The notes under the pieces were generated by a model. That model saw only the letters and a program-made list of their open reading frames with translations, was not told the origin of the DNA and did no database searches. Shown piece after piece: positions 1 to 6,997 of a stretch of 11,182 nucleotides of DNA; positions within the stretch are counted from its first letter, which is position 1; the number at the start of each line of letters is the position of its first letter. The stretch is from NCBI GenBank assembly GCA_031552185.1, contig JAVBMU010000073.1:1-11182 (forward strand). Direction: 5' to 3'. Made by a program: the position numbers and the translations under genes. This stretch comes from JAVBMU01 sp031552185 (lineage in GTDB: Bacteria > Actinomycetota > Actinomycetes > Actinomycetales > Cellulomonadaceae).

Positions 1-51
1 GCCGGTGGTGCCGGCGGCGGTGCCGGCAGCGACTCGGGGGTCGGCTTTTAG
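1..51 (+). CDS. possible C-terminal end of a gene entering from the left (Gly/Ala-rich tail)
   Basis: Frame 1 is open from the first base to a TAG at 49-51 and reads as 16 residues, almost all Gly and Ala, ending in SDSGVGF. G or C occupies nearly every third position, as in the real genes here. A Gly/Ala-rich tail is low complexity, so this could be chance in GC-rich DNA, and no function can be inferred. If real, the gene runs in the same direction as the SdrD B-like gene and stops 218 bases before it. Confidence 0.3.
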   Translation, partial: AGGAGGGAGSDSGVGF

Positions 52-269
52 CGGCGTCGCGGAGCGGTGATGTCAGCGCGAGATTGATCGTCGTTCGTCG
101 TCGACCGTTCGTCCGCAGCGACCAGGGCGGGGTGCGTTCTCAGCAGGTGCTTTCCGAACGAGCCCTTTCCGAATGTGTCAGCAGTGAAGACCAATGTGGC
201 CAGGCGCTGAGCAATCAGTCCACTCGTCGCGGCGCCTGGGCGCCAACACAACCAAGAGAGAGAGGAAAA

Positions 270-1181
270 ATGCGACAGACCCGACTACGCGGGGTCTTGA
301 TCGGATCGATCGTAGGCATCGTCTTGGCGGGGGGCGGTGTAGCCGTCGCGACCAGCGGCGACCAACACCAGAAAGAGCACGGATCATCCGGGCACGGGTC
401 GCACGGATCATCTGGGCACGGGTCGCCCGGTCACCGGCAAGCACACCTCGGAAACAAGGTGTGGCTCGACGCGGACGGCGACGGCACCCAGACGCCTGGC
501 GAACTCGGTGCCGCCGATGTGACCATCGATCTGATCGACGCCACCGGCTCGGTGATCGCCACCACTTCGTCCGAGGCGGACGGTTCCTACGACTTCGCGG
601 TCAGCCCTGGCGCGTACAGCGTCAAGTTCCATGTGCCTGCCGGTTGCAGGCTCACCGAGTTCCGGCAAGGCGGGGGCTCGATGGACTCGATGGGCTGGGA
701 CTCGGAGGCCGATCCCGCTACCGGGATGACCGAACAGGTCGAGGTGGCCAAGCGCGAGGTCATCCGCTCGCTGGACGCCGGCTTGATCTGTGGCGACGGG
801 GAGCCGGGTGACCCGGATGTGCCCCCGGTCGTCGTGCCTCCGATCGTGGTGCCCCCGATCGACACCGACCCCGACCCCGACCTTCCCGACATGCCGTGGT
901 GCCCCCAGCCTTGCACGAACGGCATGTGTCTTCATGACCAGATGGTGATGCAGGTGCACCCCGAAGGATCGCCGTACTTCACCGATCCGGACTGGCTCTC
1001 CTGCTCGCCGATCAACATGCTCACACCGGGTGGACCGGCCGACGGCAAAGTAGGCGGCGCGCAGCCTTACGAGGAAGCACCGGCGCCGCACGCAACGCCT
1101 TCGCCGCACGCCATGCCCACGCCGTATTCGACGCCGCACTCCACGCCGGCGCCATCCGCGACACCGCCGATTCACGAGTAG
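270..1181 (+). CDS. exported protein with a single SdrD B-like domain, His-rich repeat and Pro-rich tail
   Basis: The product has 303 residues. The ATG at 270 is chosen because a purine-rich ribosome site (GAGG at 262-265) lies four bases before it and the frame then opens with a signal or anchor sequence: basic residues 1-8, hydrophobic core about 9-27, with AVA at 25-27 as a possible cleavage site. Residues 34-58 are a His/Ser/Gly repeat. Residues 58-172 form an SdrD B-like (Cna-B type) beta domain, opening with GNKVWLDADGDG (61-72, Asp-rich as in calcium-binding members) and closing with the typical DAGL at 169-172. A Pro/Val/Asp linker follows (183-207), then a Cys-containing stretch (C211, C215, C220, C245) and a Pro/Thr/Ser/His tail from 269. 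No LPXTG sortase signal or C-terminal membrane segment is present, so it is probably secreted or held by an uncleaved N-terminus. Its exact role is unknown. It faces the GH4 gene and shows no clear link to the sugar locus. Confidence 0.85.
   Translation: MRQTRLRGVLIGSIVGIVLAGGGVAVATSGDQHQKEHGSSGHGSHGSSGHGSPGHRQAHLGNKVWLDADGDGTQTPGELGAADVTIDLIDATGSVIATTSSEADGSYDFAVSPGAYSVKFHVPAGCRLTEFRQGGGSMDSMGWDSEADPATGMTEQVEVAKREVIRSLDAGLICGDGEPGDPDVPPVVVPPIVVPPIDTDPDPDLPDMPWCPQPCTNGMCLHDQMVMQVHPEGSPYFTDPDWLSCSPINMLTPGGPADGKVGGAQPYEEAPAPHATPSPHAMPTPYSTPHSTPAPSATPPIHE
377..424 (+). repeat. two tandem copies of a 24-base coding repeat
   Basis: Two adjacent 24-base units (377-400 and 401-424) differ at one base (C389 versus T413). 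Each encodes HGSSGHGS in phase with the SdrD B-like gene, giving a His/Ser/Gly spacer just after the signal sequence. Because the repeat is a multiple of three, copy-number change would lengthen or shorten the spacer without breaking the frame. Confidence 0.85.
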
Positions 1182-1210
1182 CACCAACCGTCGGTCGTCG
1201 CGTCACACGG

Positions 1211-1244
1211 GCGGTCGTCCGAGCCATCCGGCTCGGGCGACCGC
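1211..1244. terminator. bidirectional terminator hairpin between converging genes
   Basis: Arms 1211-1225 and 1230-1244 pair over 15 positions around the loop ATCC, with one G-U wobble (T1218 with G1237). It lies 29 bases after the stop of the SdrD B-like gene and 16 bases beyond the stop of the oppositely oriented GH4 gene, so it is placed to end transcription from both sides. There is no T-run, as is common for actinobacterial terminators. Confidence 0.75.
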
Positions 1245-1260
1245 TCCTGACTGCCACTTC

Positions 1261-2592
1261 TCAGCCCAGCAACGCCTCGATCGCCGGGAACGCCCCTGAG
1301 TACCCCGCCACCAGATCCCGCGCCACATGCACCGAGTCCACCAGCGGATGCGCCGCGAACGCCCGCCACGCCAACTCCCGCGATCGTTCCGCCACGGCGC
1401 CCAGCACCAGTCGTTCGGCCGACTTGACCTGCGTGACCAGCCCGAGCATGTCGCCCGTCACGGGCGCGATCGGCCACGGGTGCACGCCGTCGGCGTCGAC
1501 GGTGCAGCCGACCTCGATCACGGCGTCGTCGGGCAACTCGGGGACGAGCCCGCGGTTGGCGACGTTCAGGATCATGGTCGACTCCGTGCCGGTGGTGACG
1601 GAGTCCATGATGTCCAGGGCCACCTGCTGGTAGCCGCCGCCGTCGACGTCCTCGGCGTGGCGCTCCGTCTCGCCCTCGGGGCGGGCGTCGGCCATGTAGG
1701 ACGCCTCGCGCTCGTGCCGGACCTGGTTCCAGGTCGCCAGCGGCTCCGACCCGGGGGCGGCGAAGAAGTCGCTCTGCCGGCGGTGCAGGAACTCCCCGCG
1801 GGTGTGATCGGCGGCCCGGATCCGGGCGGTGGCCTCGCGCGGGAAGTAGTAGTAGTACAGGTACTCGTTCGGCAGCGCGCCGAGCGCCCGGACCCAGTCG
1901 AAGCCCATCAGGCGGGCCTCCTCGATCTCCGCCAGCGCGGTGTCGGACCCGAGCACCTGCGGCAGTTCGTCCGCGCCGTCGACGCGCAGTTCGCGCAGCC
2001 AGCCGAGGTGGTTCAGCCCGACGTAGTCGAAGGTGACGTCCGCCGGCCGGGTGCCGAGCACGCCGGCGGCCCGCCGCATCAGGCCGATCGGCGTGTCGCA
2101 GATCCCGACTACGCGGTCGCCGAGTTCGGTGCGCATCGCCTCGGTGACGATCCCGGCGGGGTTGGTGAAGTTGATTACCCACGCTTCGGGCGCGAGCCGC
2201 CGCACGGTGCGCGCGAGTTCGAGCATGAAGGGCACCGTGCGAAGGGCGTAGGCGAAGCCGCCGGGGCCGACGGTCTCCTGCCCGAGAACGCCGAGATTCA
2301 GCGCCGTGCGCTCGTCGAGGACCCGCCCGGCGGTGCCGCCGATCCGCACCGCGGCGAAGACGAAGTCCGCCCCCCGCAGCGCGGCCTCGAGGTCGCGCGT
2401 CACGGTGACCAGGGGAGCGTGCCGACGGTCGGTGCCGAGGGCCGCGACGACCGCGGCGATCGTGTCGAGCCGGACCGGGTCGATGTCGTAGAGCGACACC
2501 TCGTCGATCCGCAGCCGGGCGTCGTCGGCGCTGACGGCGTCGAACACCAGGGGGACCCGGAACCCCCCGCCACCGATGATCGTGAGCTTCAC
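1261..2592 (-). CDS. glycoside hydrolase family 4 enzyme (6-phospho-beta-glucosidase type)
   Basis: The product has 443 residues, normal for GH4. Family enzymes cleave (usually 6-phosphorylated) glycosides by an NAD- and divalent-metal-dependent oxidation/elimination mechanism in the cytoplasm. Visible features: dinucleotide-binding N-terminus IIGGGG (5-10) with acidic strand end SLYDID (33-38); the NFTNPAGIVTEA segment (141-152); ICDTPIG with metal-ligand Cys165; GLNHLG with metal-ligand His195; and the Tyr-rich NEYLYYYYF segment (242-250), where the family's catalytic Tyr is expected. These fit the beta-glucosidase branch (BglT/LicH/CelF-like) better than alpha-galactosidases, but the substrate is not proven. 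The GTG at 2592 is chosen because it places KLTIIGGG at the N-terminus and has GGAGG (2603-2607) ten bases upstream. Its start overlaps the regulator's stop as GTGA, so the two are translationally coupled. No PTS gene is present; the partners are an ABC importer and a PfkB kinase. Confidence 0.93.
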   Translation of the reverse strand: MKLTIIGGGGFRVPLVFDAVSADDARLRIDEVSLYDIDPVRLDTIAAVVAALGTDRRHAPLVTVTRDLEAALRGADFVFAAVRIGGTAGRVLDERTALNLGVLGQETVGPGGFAYALRTVPFMLELARTVRRLAPEAWVINFTNPAGIVTEAMRTELGDRVVGICDTPIGLMRRAAGVLGTRPADVTFDYVGLNHLGWLRELRVDGADELPQVLGSDTALAEIEEARLMGFDWVRALGALPNEYLYYYYFPREATARIRAADHTRGEFLHRRQSDFFAAPGSEPLATWNQVRHEREASYMADARPEGETERHAEDVDGGGYQQVALDIMDSVTTGTESTMILNVANRGLVPELPDDAVIEVGCTVDADGVHPWPIAPVTGDMLGLVTQVKSAERLVLGAVAERSRELAWRAFAAHPLVDSVHVARDLVAGYSGAFPAIEALLG

Positions 2593-3350
2593 GCTGTCAA
2601 CACCTCCACGCCTGACTCCTGCATGACCCGGACCGTCGCGGCGTCGGCGTCGGCGTCTGTGACCAGTGTGGTCACCTCGGCCGCGGCGCAGACGGTGAAC
2701 AGTCCGGAGCCGGGGTATTTCGAGCCGTCGGCCAGGAGGACCACCTGCTGGGACGAGGCGATCATCGCCTTCTTCACCGGGACCTCCATGCCGGTGCTGT
2801 CCCCGACCGCGCCGTCGGCGCGGATTCCGCTGGTGCCGAGGAAGCACCTGGTTGCGCGAACCTGCGCGAGCGCCTGCTCCGTGAGCGCGCCGACCATCGA
2901 GAGGTAGTTCTTGCGCACCACCCCGCCGAGCACGATCAGTTCGACGGCGTCGTCGCCCAGCAGTTCGTCGACGACGGCCAGGCTCGAGGTCAGCACGGTC
3001 AGGCGGCGCCCGCGCAGGTGGTGGGCCAGCAGGGCCGTGGTGGTGCCGATGTCGATCAGCACGACATCGCCGTCGGCGACGAGTTCGGCCGCTCGGGCGG
3101 CGATCCGACCCTTCTCGGTGCGATGCTGGTGCTCGATCTCGCTCAACGACACGGGATCGGGTTCGATGCGGCCGCCGCCGCGCACGCGGCGCAACAGCCC
3201 CTCGGCGCTCAACGCGTTGAGATCCCGGCGAATTGTCGAGGCGGAGACGCCGAAACGCCCGGCGAGTTCCTCCACGGACGCCTCGCCGGACAGCCGCAAC
3301 GAGTCGAGTATCCGCGCTTTTCGCGTAGCAGTGAGCACGCGGGCGAGCAT
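2589..3350 (-). CDS. DeoR-family transcriptional regulator of sugar metabolism
   Basis: The product has 253 residues, the family's usual length. The N-terminal DeoR helix-turn-helix is clear: SVEELAGRFGVSASTIRRDL (25-44), then NALSAEGLLRRVRGG (45-59). The C-terminal sensor domain has IDIGTTT (100-106), where family members bind a sugar phosphate, TSSL at 121-124, and ADGSKYP (207-213), matching the conserved ADSSKF-like element. It is therefore expected to be a repressor released by a phosphorylated sugar intermediate, plausibly a product of the neighbouring kinase or GH4 enzyme. Its gene overlaps GH4 by four bases and diverges from the kinase gene, so it probably controls both directions and itself. 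The ATG at 3350 is used, but neither it nor the in-frame GTG at 3338 has a convincing ribosome site. A short or absent leader is possible. A start at 3338 would remove only four residues. Confidence 0.93.
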   Translation of the reverse strand: MLARVLTATRKARILDSLRLSGEASVEELAGRFGVSASTIRRDLNALSAEGLLRRVRGGGRIEPDPVSLSEIEHQHRTEKGRIAARAAELVADGDVVLIDIGTTTALLAHHLRGRRLTVLTSSLAVVDELLGDDAVELIVLGGVVRKNYLSMVGALTEQALAQVRATRCFLGTSGIRADGAVGDSTGMEVPVKKAMIASSQQVVLLADGSKYPGSGLFTVCAAAEVTTLVTDADADAATVRVMQESGVEVLTA

Positions 3351-3452
3351 ATCAGTCAGTTTCGAGCGTACCGTGACGCACGAGCAATCATTTCCGGGTA
3401 TGTACGGACATGGAGCAGGGCCGCCGCGCCGCTCTTGGGAGAGGATGGGTCA
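3351..3452. promoter_or_regulatory. divergent control region between the DeoR regulator and the sugar kinase
   Basis: This 102-base gap must hold the start signals for both directions. It contains two near-palindromes: 3366-3379 (GCGTACCGTGACGC, 10 of 14 positions symmetric) and 3400-3411 (ATGTACGGACAT, 10 of 12 symmetric). On the minus strand TACGCT (3370-3365) fits a TANNNT -10 box about 15 bases before the regulator's ATG and overlaps the first palindrome, which would suit autorepression. No good -35 element accompanies it. On the plus side a strong ribosome site GGGAGAGGA (3437-3445) serves the kinase GTG at 3453. That this region binds the DeoR protein is inference from position. Confidence 0.5.
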
Positions 3453-4523
3453 GTGACCGAACCGACGTCGGGGTCGGAGTTCGACGTCCTGCTGACAGGG
3501 CCGGTGTTCTTCGACATCGTCTTTACGGAGTTGGGAGCCGAACCGGCGCCCGGGACCGAGGTCTGGGCGCAGGGGATGGGCTCGAGCCCCGGGGGGATCG
3601 CCAACCTCGCGGTCGCCGCGAGTCGGCTCGGCCTGCGCACTGCGTTGGCGGCCGGCTTCGGAGACGACGTGTACGGGCGCTGGTGCTGGGAGGTCCTCGC
3701 CGAGCAAGAAGGCGTCGACCTCAGCCGCTCCAACCTGCTGCCGGACGCTCACAGCGCGGTGACCGTCTCCATCGCAATGAACGGCGACCGCAGCATGATC
3801 ACCCATGGGCACCCGGCGCCGTCGGCGTCGGCGGCCCTGGCCGCGAACCCGGTCCGGACCCGCGCGGTCCTGGCCGACCTGGCCACCGTGACGGACGGTG
3901 ACCAGGGCCAGGGCGAGGACGCCTGGTGGCGGCGGGCCGCCGCCGCCGGCGCACTCGTCTTCGCCGACCGCGGGTGGGACCCGACCGAGCAATGGAACCC
4001 GGCCGATCTCGACCCGCTTGCACACTGCCACGCCTACACGCCGAACTGCCTGGAGGCGCTCGCCTACACCCGCACCGACTCGCCGCTCGCGGCGGCGCGG
4101 GCGCTCGCCGAGCGCGTGCCCCTCGCCGTCGTGACCTGCGGTCCGGACGGCGCCGTCGCCGTCGACGCGAGCACCGGCGAGGAGGCGAGTGTGCCGGGGT
4201 TGCGGGTGGCGGCGCTCGACGCGACCGGGGCGGGCGATGTGTTCTCGGCCGGGCTCGTCACCGGCACGCTCGCGAAGTGGTCGTTGGCCGATCGGCTGGC
4301 TTTCGCCACACTCTGCTCGGGCTTGGCGGTGCAGCAGTTCGGGGGTGCCCTGGCCGCACCCGGCTGGGGGGACATCGCCGACTGGTGGGAGGCGGCCAAG
4401 GCGAGCGCGGACACCGAAATCCTGCGCCGGTACGGGTTCCTGACCGATGTCATTCCACGCGCCCGAGCGGTCGCGGTTCGGCGCGCCGAGGCCACGTTCC
4501 GATGGAGCCGCGACCGCTCCTAG
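3453..4523 (+). CDS. PfkB-family carbohydrate kinase
   Basis: The product has 356 residues. PfkB (ribokinase-like) kinases transfer phosphate from ATP to a sugar or sugar phosphate in the cytoplasm. Visible features: sugar-binding PGGIANLAVAASRLG (46-60, the family's N-terminal signature), TPNCLEA with the NxxE motif (N198, E201), the TCGPDGA strand-turn (228-234), and the ATP/anion-hole signature DATGAGD (256-262), whose Asp262 is the catalytic base. The GTG at 3453 is chosen because GGGAGAGGA ends seven bases upstream and the domain begins soon after. The open frame continues upstream into the regulator, but without family similarity. The protein is longer than a typical 300-330-residue member, with a basic, Arg-rich tail from about 327. 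Exact substrate (fructose, another monosaccharide, amino sugar or glycoside) cannot be read from sequence. It is the first gene rightward from the divergent control region, 103 bases before the importer operon. Confidence 0.92.
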   Translation: MTEPTSGSEFDVLLTGPVFFDIVFTELGAEPAPGTEVWAQGMGSSPGGIANLAVAASRLGLRTALAAGFGDDVYGRWCWEVLAEQEGVDLSRSNLLPDAHSAVTVSIAMNGDRSMITHGHPAPSASAALAANPVRTRAVLADLATVTDGDQGQGEDAWWRRAAAAGALVFADRGWDPTEQWNPADLDPLAHCHAYTPNCLEALAYTRTDSPLAAARALAERVPLAVVTCGPDGAVAVDASTGEEASVPGLRVAALDATGAGDVFSAGLVTGTLAKWSLADRLAFATLCSGLAVQQFGGALAAPGWGDIADWWEAAKASADTEILRRYGFLTDVIPRARAVAVRRAEATFRWSRDRS

Positions 4524-4626
4524 AGTCTGAGGCGAACACGAGTGGACCCGAACGGGTCCGACCACGCACGGCGGGTGTCCCCACGGCGCCCGCGCCGAGC
4601 ACGAAGTCGAGGAGAGATTGAAGCTC
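4524..4626 (+). promoter_or_regulatory. leader region of the importer operon with a 16-base palindrome
   Basis: The gap between the kinase stop and the binding-protein start contains GGACCCGAACGGGTCC at 4544-4559, two seven-base perfect arms around AA. It may be an operator for a repressor of the transporter genes or a small hairpin that lowers read-through from the kinase. The stem is short for a terminator. TAGAGT at 4521-4526, overlapping the kinase stop, fits a -10 box, but its -35 candidate (TTCCGA, 4497-4502, spacer 18) is poor. The ribosome site AGGAG is at 4610-4614. Confidence 0.45.
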
Positions 4627-6000
4627 ATGAACCGAACACCTGCTTACCGCTGGATCGCGGGCGTCGCCGTCCTGGGTGTGGCCGCCGCTCTCGCGGCGTG
4701 CGCACCCGGCTCGAACAACGACTCGACGGACACCTCCGCGCCGGGCGCGGCCGTGTCCACCGACATCTCGAAGGTCGGCGATGTCACGCTCAAGGTCTGG
4801 GACCAGGAGACCCGCGGGGGGCAGAACGACCAGATCTCCAAGCTGAACGACGCCTTCCACGCCAAGTACCCGAACGTCACGATCGACCGCAAGAACATGT
4901 CGACCGACGACCTCAACACCACCCTGCCGCTCTCGCTGACCGGCACCGACGTGCCCGACGTCACGCAGGCCAACAACGCCCGCAAGGACATGGGCGCGTA
5001 CGTCAAGGCCGGCCAACTGACCGACCTGACCCCCTACGCGCAGGCCTACGGCTGGGACAAGCGGTACTCGCAGAGCGTGCTGCGCTACTCGTCGTACTCC
5101 GCGGACGGCAAGACATTCGGCTCCGGCAACGTGTACGGCCTGCCGCAGATGGGTGAGGTCGTCGGCGTCTTCTACTCGAAGGCCAAGCTGGCCAAGATCG
5201 GCGTCGGCGTGCCGACCTCGTGGGCCGAGTTCGGGGCCGACCTCGCCGCGGCGAAGGCCAAGGGCGAGACCGCGCTGATCCTCGGCAACCTGGACAAGTG
5301 GCCCGGCCTGCACGTCTTCGGCCCGGTCCAGGGCGCGCACGTGCCGTCCGACCAGATCGTCAAGCTCGGCTTCGGCCAGTCCGGCGCGTCGTGGACGACG
5401 CCGGAGAACGTCGCTGCCGCCAAGGAGATTCAGGACTGGTCCAAGGCCGGCTACTTCAACAAGAGCCCGAACGGCACCGACTACGACAAGGCCTGGCAGA
5501 ATTTCGCCAAGGGTGAGGGCGTCTTCCTGATCGCCGGCAACTGGCTCGCCGCGGACCTCGGCAAGGCCGAGGCGATGGGCGACGACGTCGGCTTCTTCGC
5601 CCCGCCGGTCGCCGACGGCGCCAAGTACGCCTCCACCGGGGGCACCAGCCTGCCGTGGGCGATCCCGTCCGGGTCCAAGAACAAGGACGTCGCCGCCGCG
5701 TACATCGACTTCATCACCAGCGACGACGCGATGAAGACCGTGGCCGAGGCCGGCAACCTGCCGATCAACCACGCTTCCGAACTGGTCTCCGGCACCGGCG
5801 TCCAGGCCGACGTCGCCAAGGCGTTCGAGGAGGTCACCACCGAGGGCACGCTGCTGCCGTACCTGGACTACCCGACCCCGACCTTCGCGGACACGATCGA
5901 GGCGAGCCTGCAGCAGCTGCTGGACTCCAAGATCACGCCGGAGAAGTTCACCGAGAACTGCGAGGCCGACTACAGCGCCTTCGTCAAGGAGAATGGCTGA
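4627..6000 (+). CDS. ABC sugar importer, lipoprotein substrate-binding protein (CUT1/UgpB-like)
   Basis: The product has 457 residues, usual for family 1 extracellular solute-binding proteins. The N-terminus is a lipoprotein signal: Arg8, hydrophobic core 10-23, and lipobox LAAC with Cys25 as the lipidated residue, so the mature protein is tethered outside the membrane. A Ser/Asp/Thr-rich spacer (29-47) leads to the first domain strand VTLKVWDQE (53-61), followed by the usual amphipathic helix and AKYPNVTID (79-87). VFLIAGNW (299-306) matches the conserved late motif of sugar-binding members. The ATG at 4627 is preferred: AGGAG (4610-4614) is 12 bases upstream, whereas the alternative in-frame TTG at 4618 is only three bases from it. 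The TTG would add three residues. The stop overlaps the next gene by eight bases. The ligand is unknown; the partners suggest an oligosaccharide or disaccharide. Confidence 0.95.
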   Translation: MNRTPAYRWIAGVAVLGVAAALAACAPGSNNDSTDTSAPGAAVSTDISKVGDVTLKVWDQETRGGQNDQISKLNDAFHAKYPNVTIDRKNMSTDDLNTTLPLSLTGTDVPDVTQANNARKDMGAYVKAGQLTDLTPYAQAYGWDKRYSQSVLRYSSYSADGKTFGSGNVYGLPQMGEVVGVFYSKAKLAKIGVGVPTSWAEFGADLAAAKAKGETALILGNLDKWPGLHVFGPVQGAHVPSDQIVKLGFGQSGASWTTPENVAAAKEIQDWSKAGYFNKSPNGTDYDKAWQNFAKGEGVFLIAGNWLAADLGKAEAMGDDVGFFAPPVADGAKYASTGGTSLPWAIPSGSKNKDVAAAYIDFITSDDAMKTVAEAGNLPINHASELVSGTGVQADVAKAFEEVTTEGTLLPYLDYPTPTFADTIEASLQQLLDSKITPEKFTENCEADYSAFVKENG

Positions 6001-6997
6001 TCCCTCGGCCGCCGCCGGCGGTCCCGGCCCCACCCCCGTCCGGGGGTCGGGTCGGGGCCGGGGCGGCCGGCCGTCGTCGGGCCCGGGCGCGGCTGCCCGG
6101 ACCGGCGGTCGACGCCGTTCGGCCGGGTCCCGCTCCGGGCGACGCTGGTGGTTGCCGGTCGGGTACCTGTTGCCGGCCGCGCTGCTGTACGGGGCGTTCC
6201 TGTTCGTCCCACTGATCCAGGCCGGGCAGTACTCCCTGTACGACTGGGACGGGCTGAGTTCGACCTCGAAGTTCGTCGGGTTCGCCAACTACTCCGCGCT
6301 GGCCCGCAACGGCGAGCTGCGCTCCGCCTTCGGGCACTCGCTGGTGCTCATCCTCTTCTTCGCGGTGCTGCCACTGTGCATCGGGCTGGTGCTCGCCGCG
6401 ATCCTCAGCCGCGCCCAGGTGCGCGGGCTGGGCTTCTTCCGGACCATCTTCTTCCTGCCCCAGGTGATCGCGATGGTCGTCGTCGCCGTGACCTGGCGCC
6501 AGATCTACGCCGCCGATGGTCCGCTGAACAACCTGCTGGAGGCGATCGGCCTCGACTCGATCACGCGCGGCTGGCTCGGCGACTACACCTGGACGCTGCC
6601 CGCCGTCGGGCTGGTCGGCACCTGGGTGGCGACCGGTCTGGTCACCGTGCTGCTGCTGGCCGGCATGGCCCGCGTACCGAAGGACCTGTACGAGGCGGCG
6701 CGGCTCGACGGCGCCGGCGCGGTGCGGGAGTTCTTCGCGATCTCGCTGCCCGCGGTCCGCGGGGAGATCACGGTCGCGCTGACGCTGACGATCATCGCGG
6801 CGCTGAAGACCTTCGACCTGGTCTACGTCACCACCCGGGGCGGGCCGGGGACGTCGACGATGGTGCCCAGCTACGAGGTCTACCGGCACGCCTTCCAGCT
6901 GCGCGACGTCGGGGGAGCGGCCGCGATCGGCATCGTGCTGACCGTGATCGTGTTCGCGATCAACTTCGTCGTCAACCGGTTGGGTGAGCGGTCATGA
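5993..6997 (+). CDS. ABC sugar importer permease, first subunit (MalF/UgpA-like)
   Basis: The product has 334 residues with about six membrane segments (near 53-75, 114-136, 149-168, 200-223, 258-278, 308-328). The cytoplasmic EAA loop, which docks the ATPase, is clear: YEAARLDGAG at 233-242, continuing to the LP pair at 252-253. The first 50 residues are a Gly/Pro/Arg/Ser-rich, probably disordered, cytoplasmic tail. The ATG at 5993 lies inside the end of the binding-protein gene. Its AAGGAG (5986-5991) is only one base away, so translation probably depends on ribosomes finishing the upstream gene. No other start exists in frame until a TTG at codon 54, inside the first membrane segment. The gene ends in an ATGA overlap with the second permease. 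Confidence 0.95.
   Translation: MADPSAAAGGPGPTPVRGSGRGRGGRPSSGPGAAARTGGRRRSAGSRSGRRWWLPVGYLLPAALLYGAFLFVPLIQAGQYSLYDWDGLSSTSKFVGFANYSALARNGELRSAFGHSLVLILFFAVLPLCIGLVLAAILSRAQVRGLGFFRTIFFLPQVIAMVVVAVTWRQIYAADGPLNNLLEAIGLDSITRGWLGDYTWTLPAVGLVGTWVATGLVTVLLLAGMARVPKDLYEAARLDGAGAVREFFAISLPAVRGEITVALTLTIIAALKTFDLVYVTTRGGPGTSTMVPSYEVYRHAFQLRDVGGAAAIGIVLTVIVFAINFVVNRLGERS

Noticed and set aside
151..173. Direct repeat TTTCCGAA (151-158 and 166-173) upstream of the SdrD B-like gene
   Set aside because: Only eight bases long, with no recognisable promoter nearby, so it may be chance.
84..269. Upstream extension of the SdrD B-like gene to a TTG at 84
   Set aside because: It would bury the signal sequence behind 62 residues of low plausibility. 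The ATG at 270 has a good ribosome site.
1846..1860. Run of TAC/GTA triplets in the GH4 gene as a possible microsatellite
   Set aside because: It encodes the Tyr run of the family's conserved Tyr-rich active-site segment, so protein constraint explains it.
1327..2907. A 526-codon plus-strand frame antisense to the GH4 and DeoR genes
   Set aside because: It covers two genes with clear family motifs and overlapping coupled ends, and its own translation is low-complexity Arg/Gly/Val/Asp.
3018..3452. Extension of the kinase frame upstream into the DeoR gene
   Set aside because: The extra 145 residues are antisense to the regulator and unrelated to PfkB proteins. A strong ribosome site precedes the GTG at 3453.
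4450..6288. A 612-codon open frame on the minus strand across the binding-protein gene
   Set aside because: Same GC artefact. The sense strand encodes a clear lipoprotein with lipobox and family motifs, and the antisense product resembles nothing.
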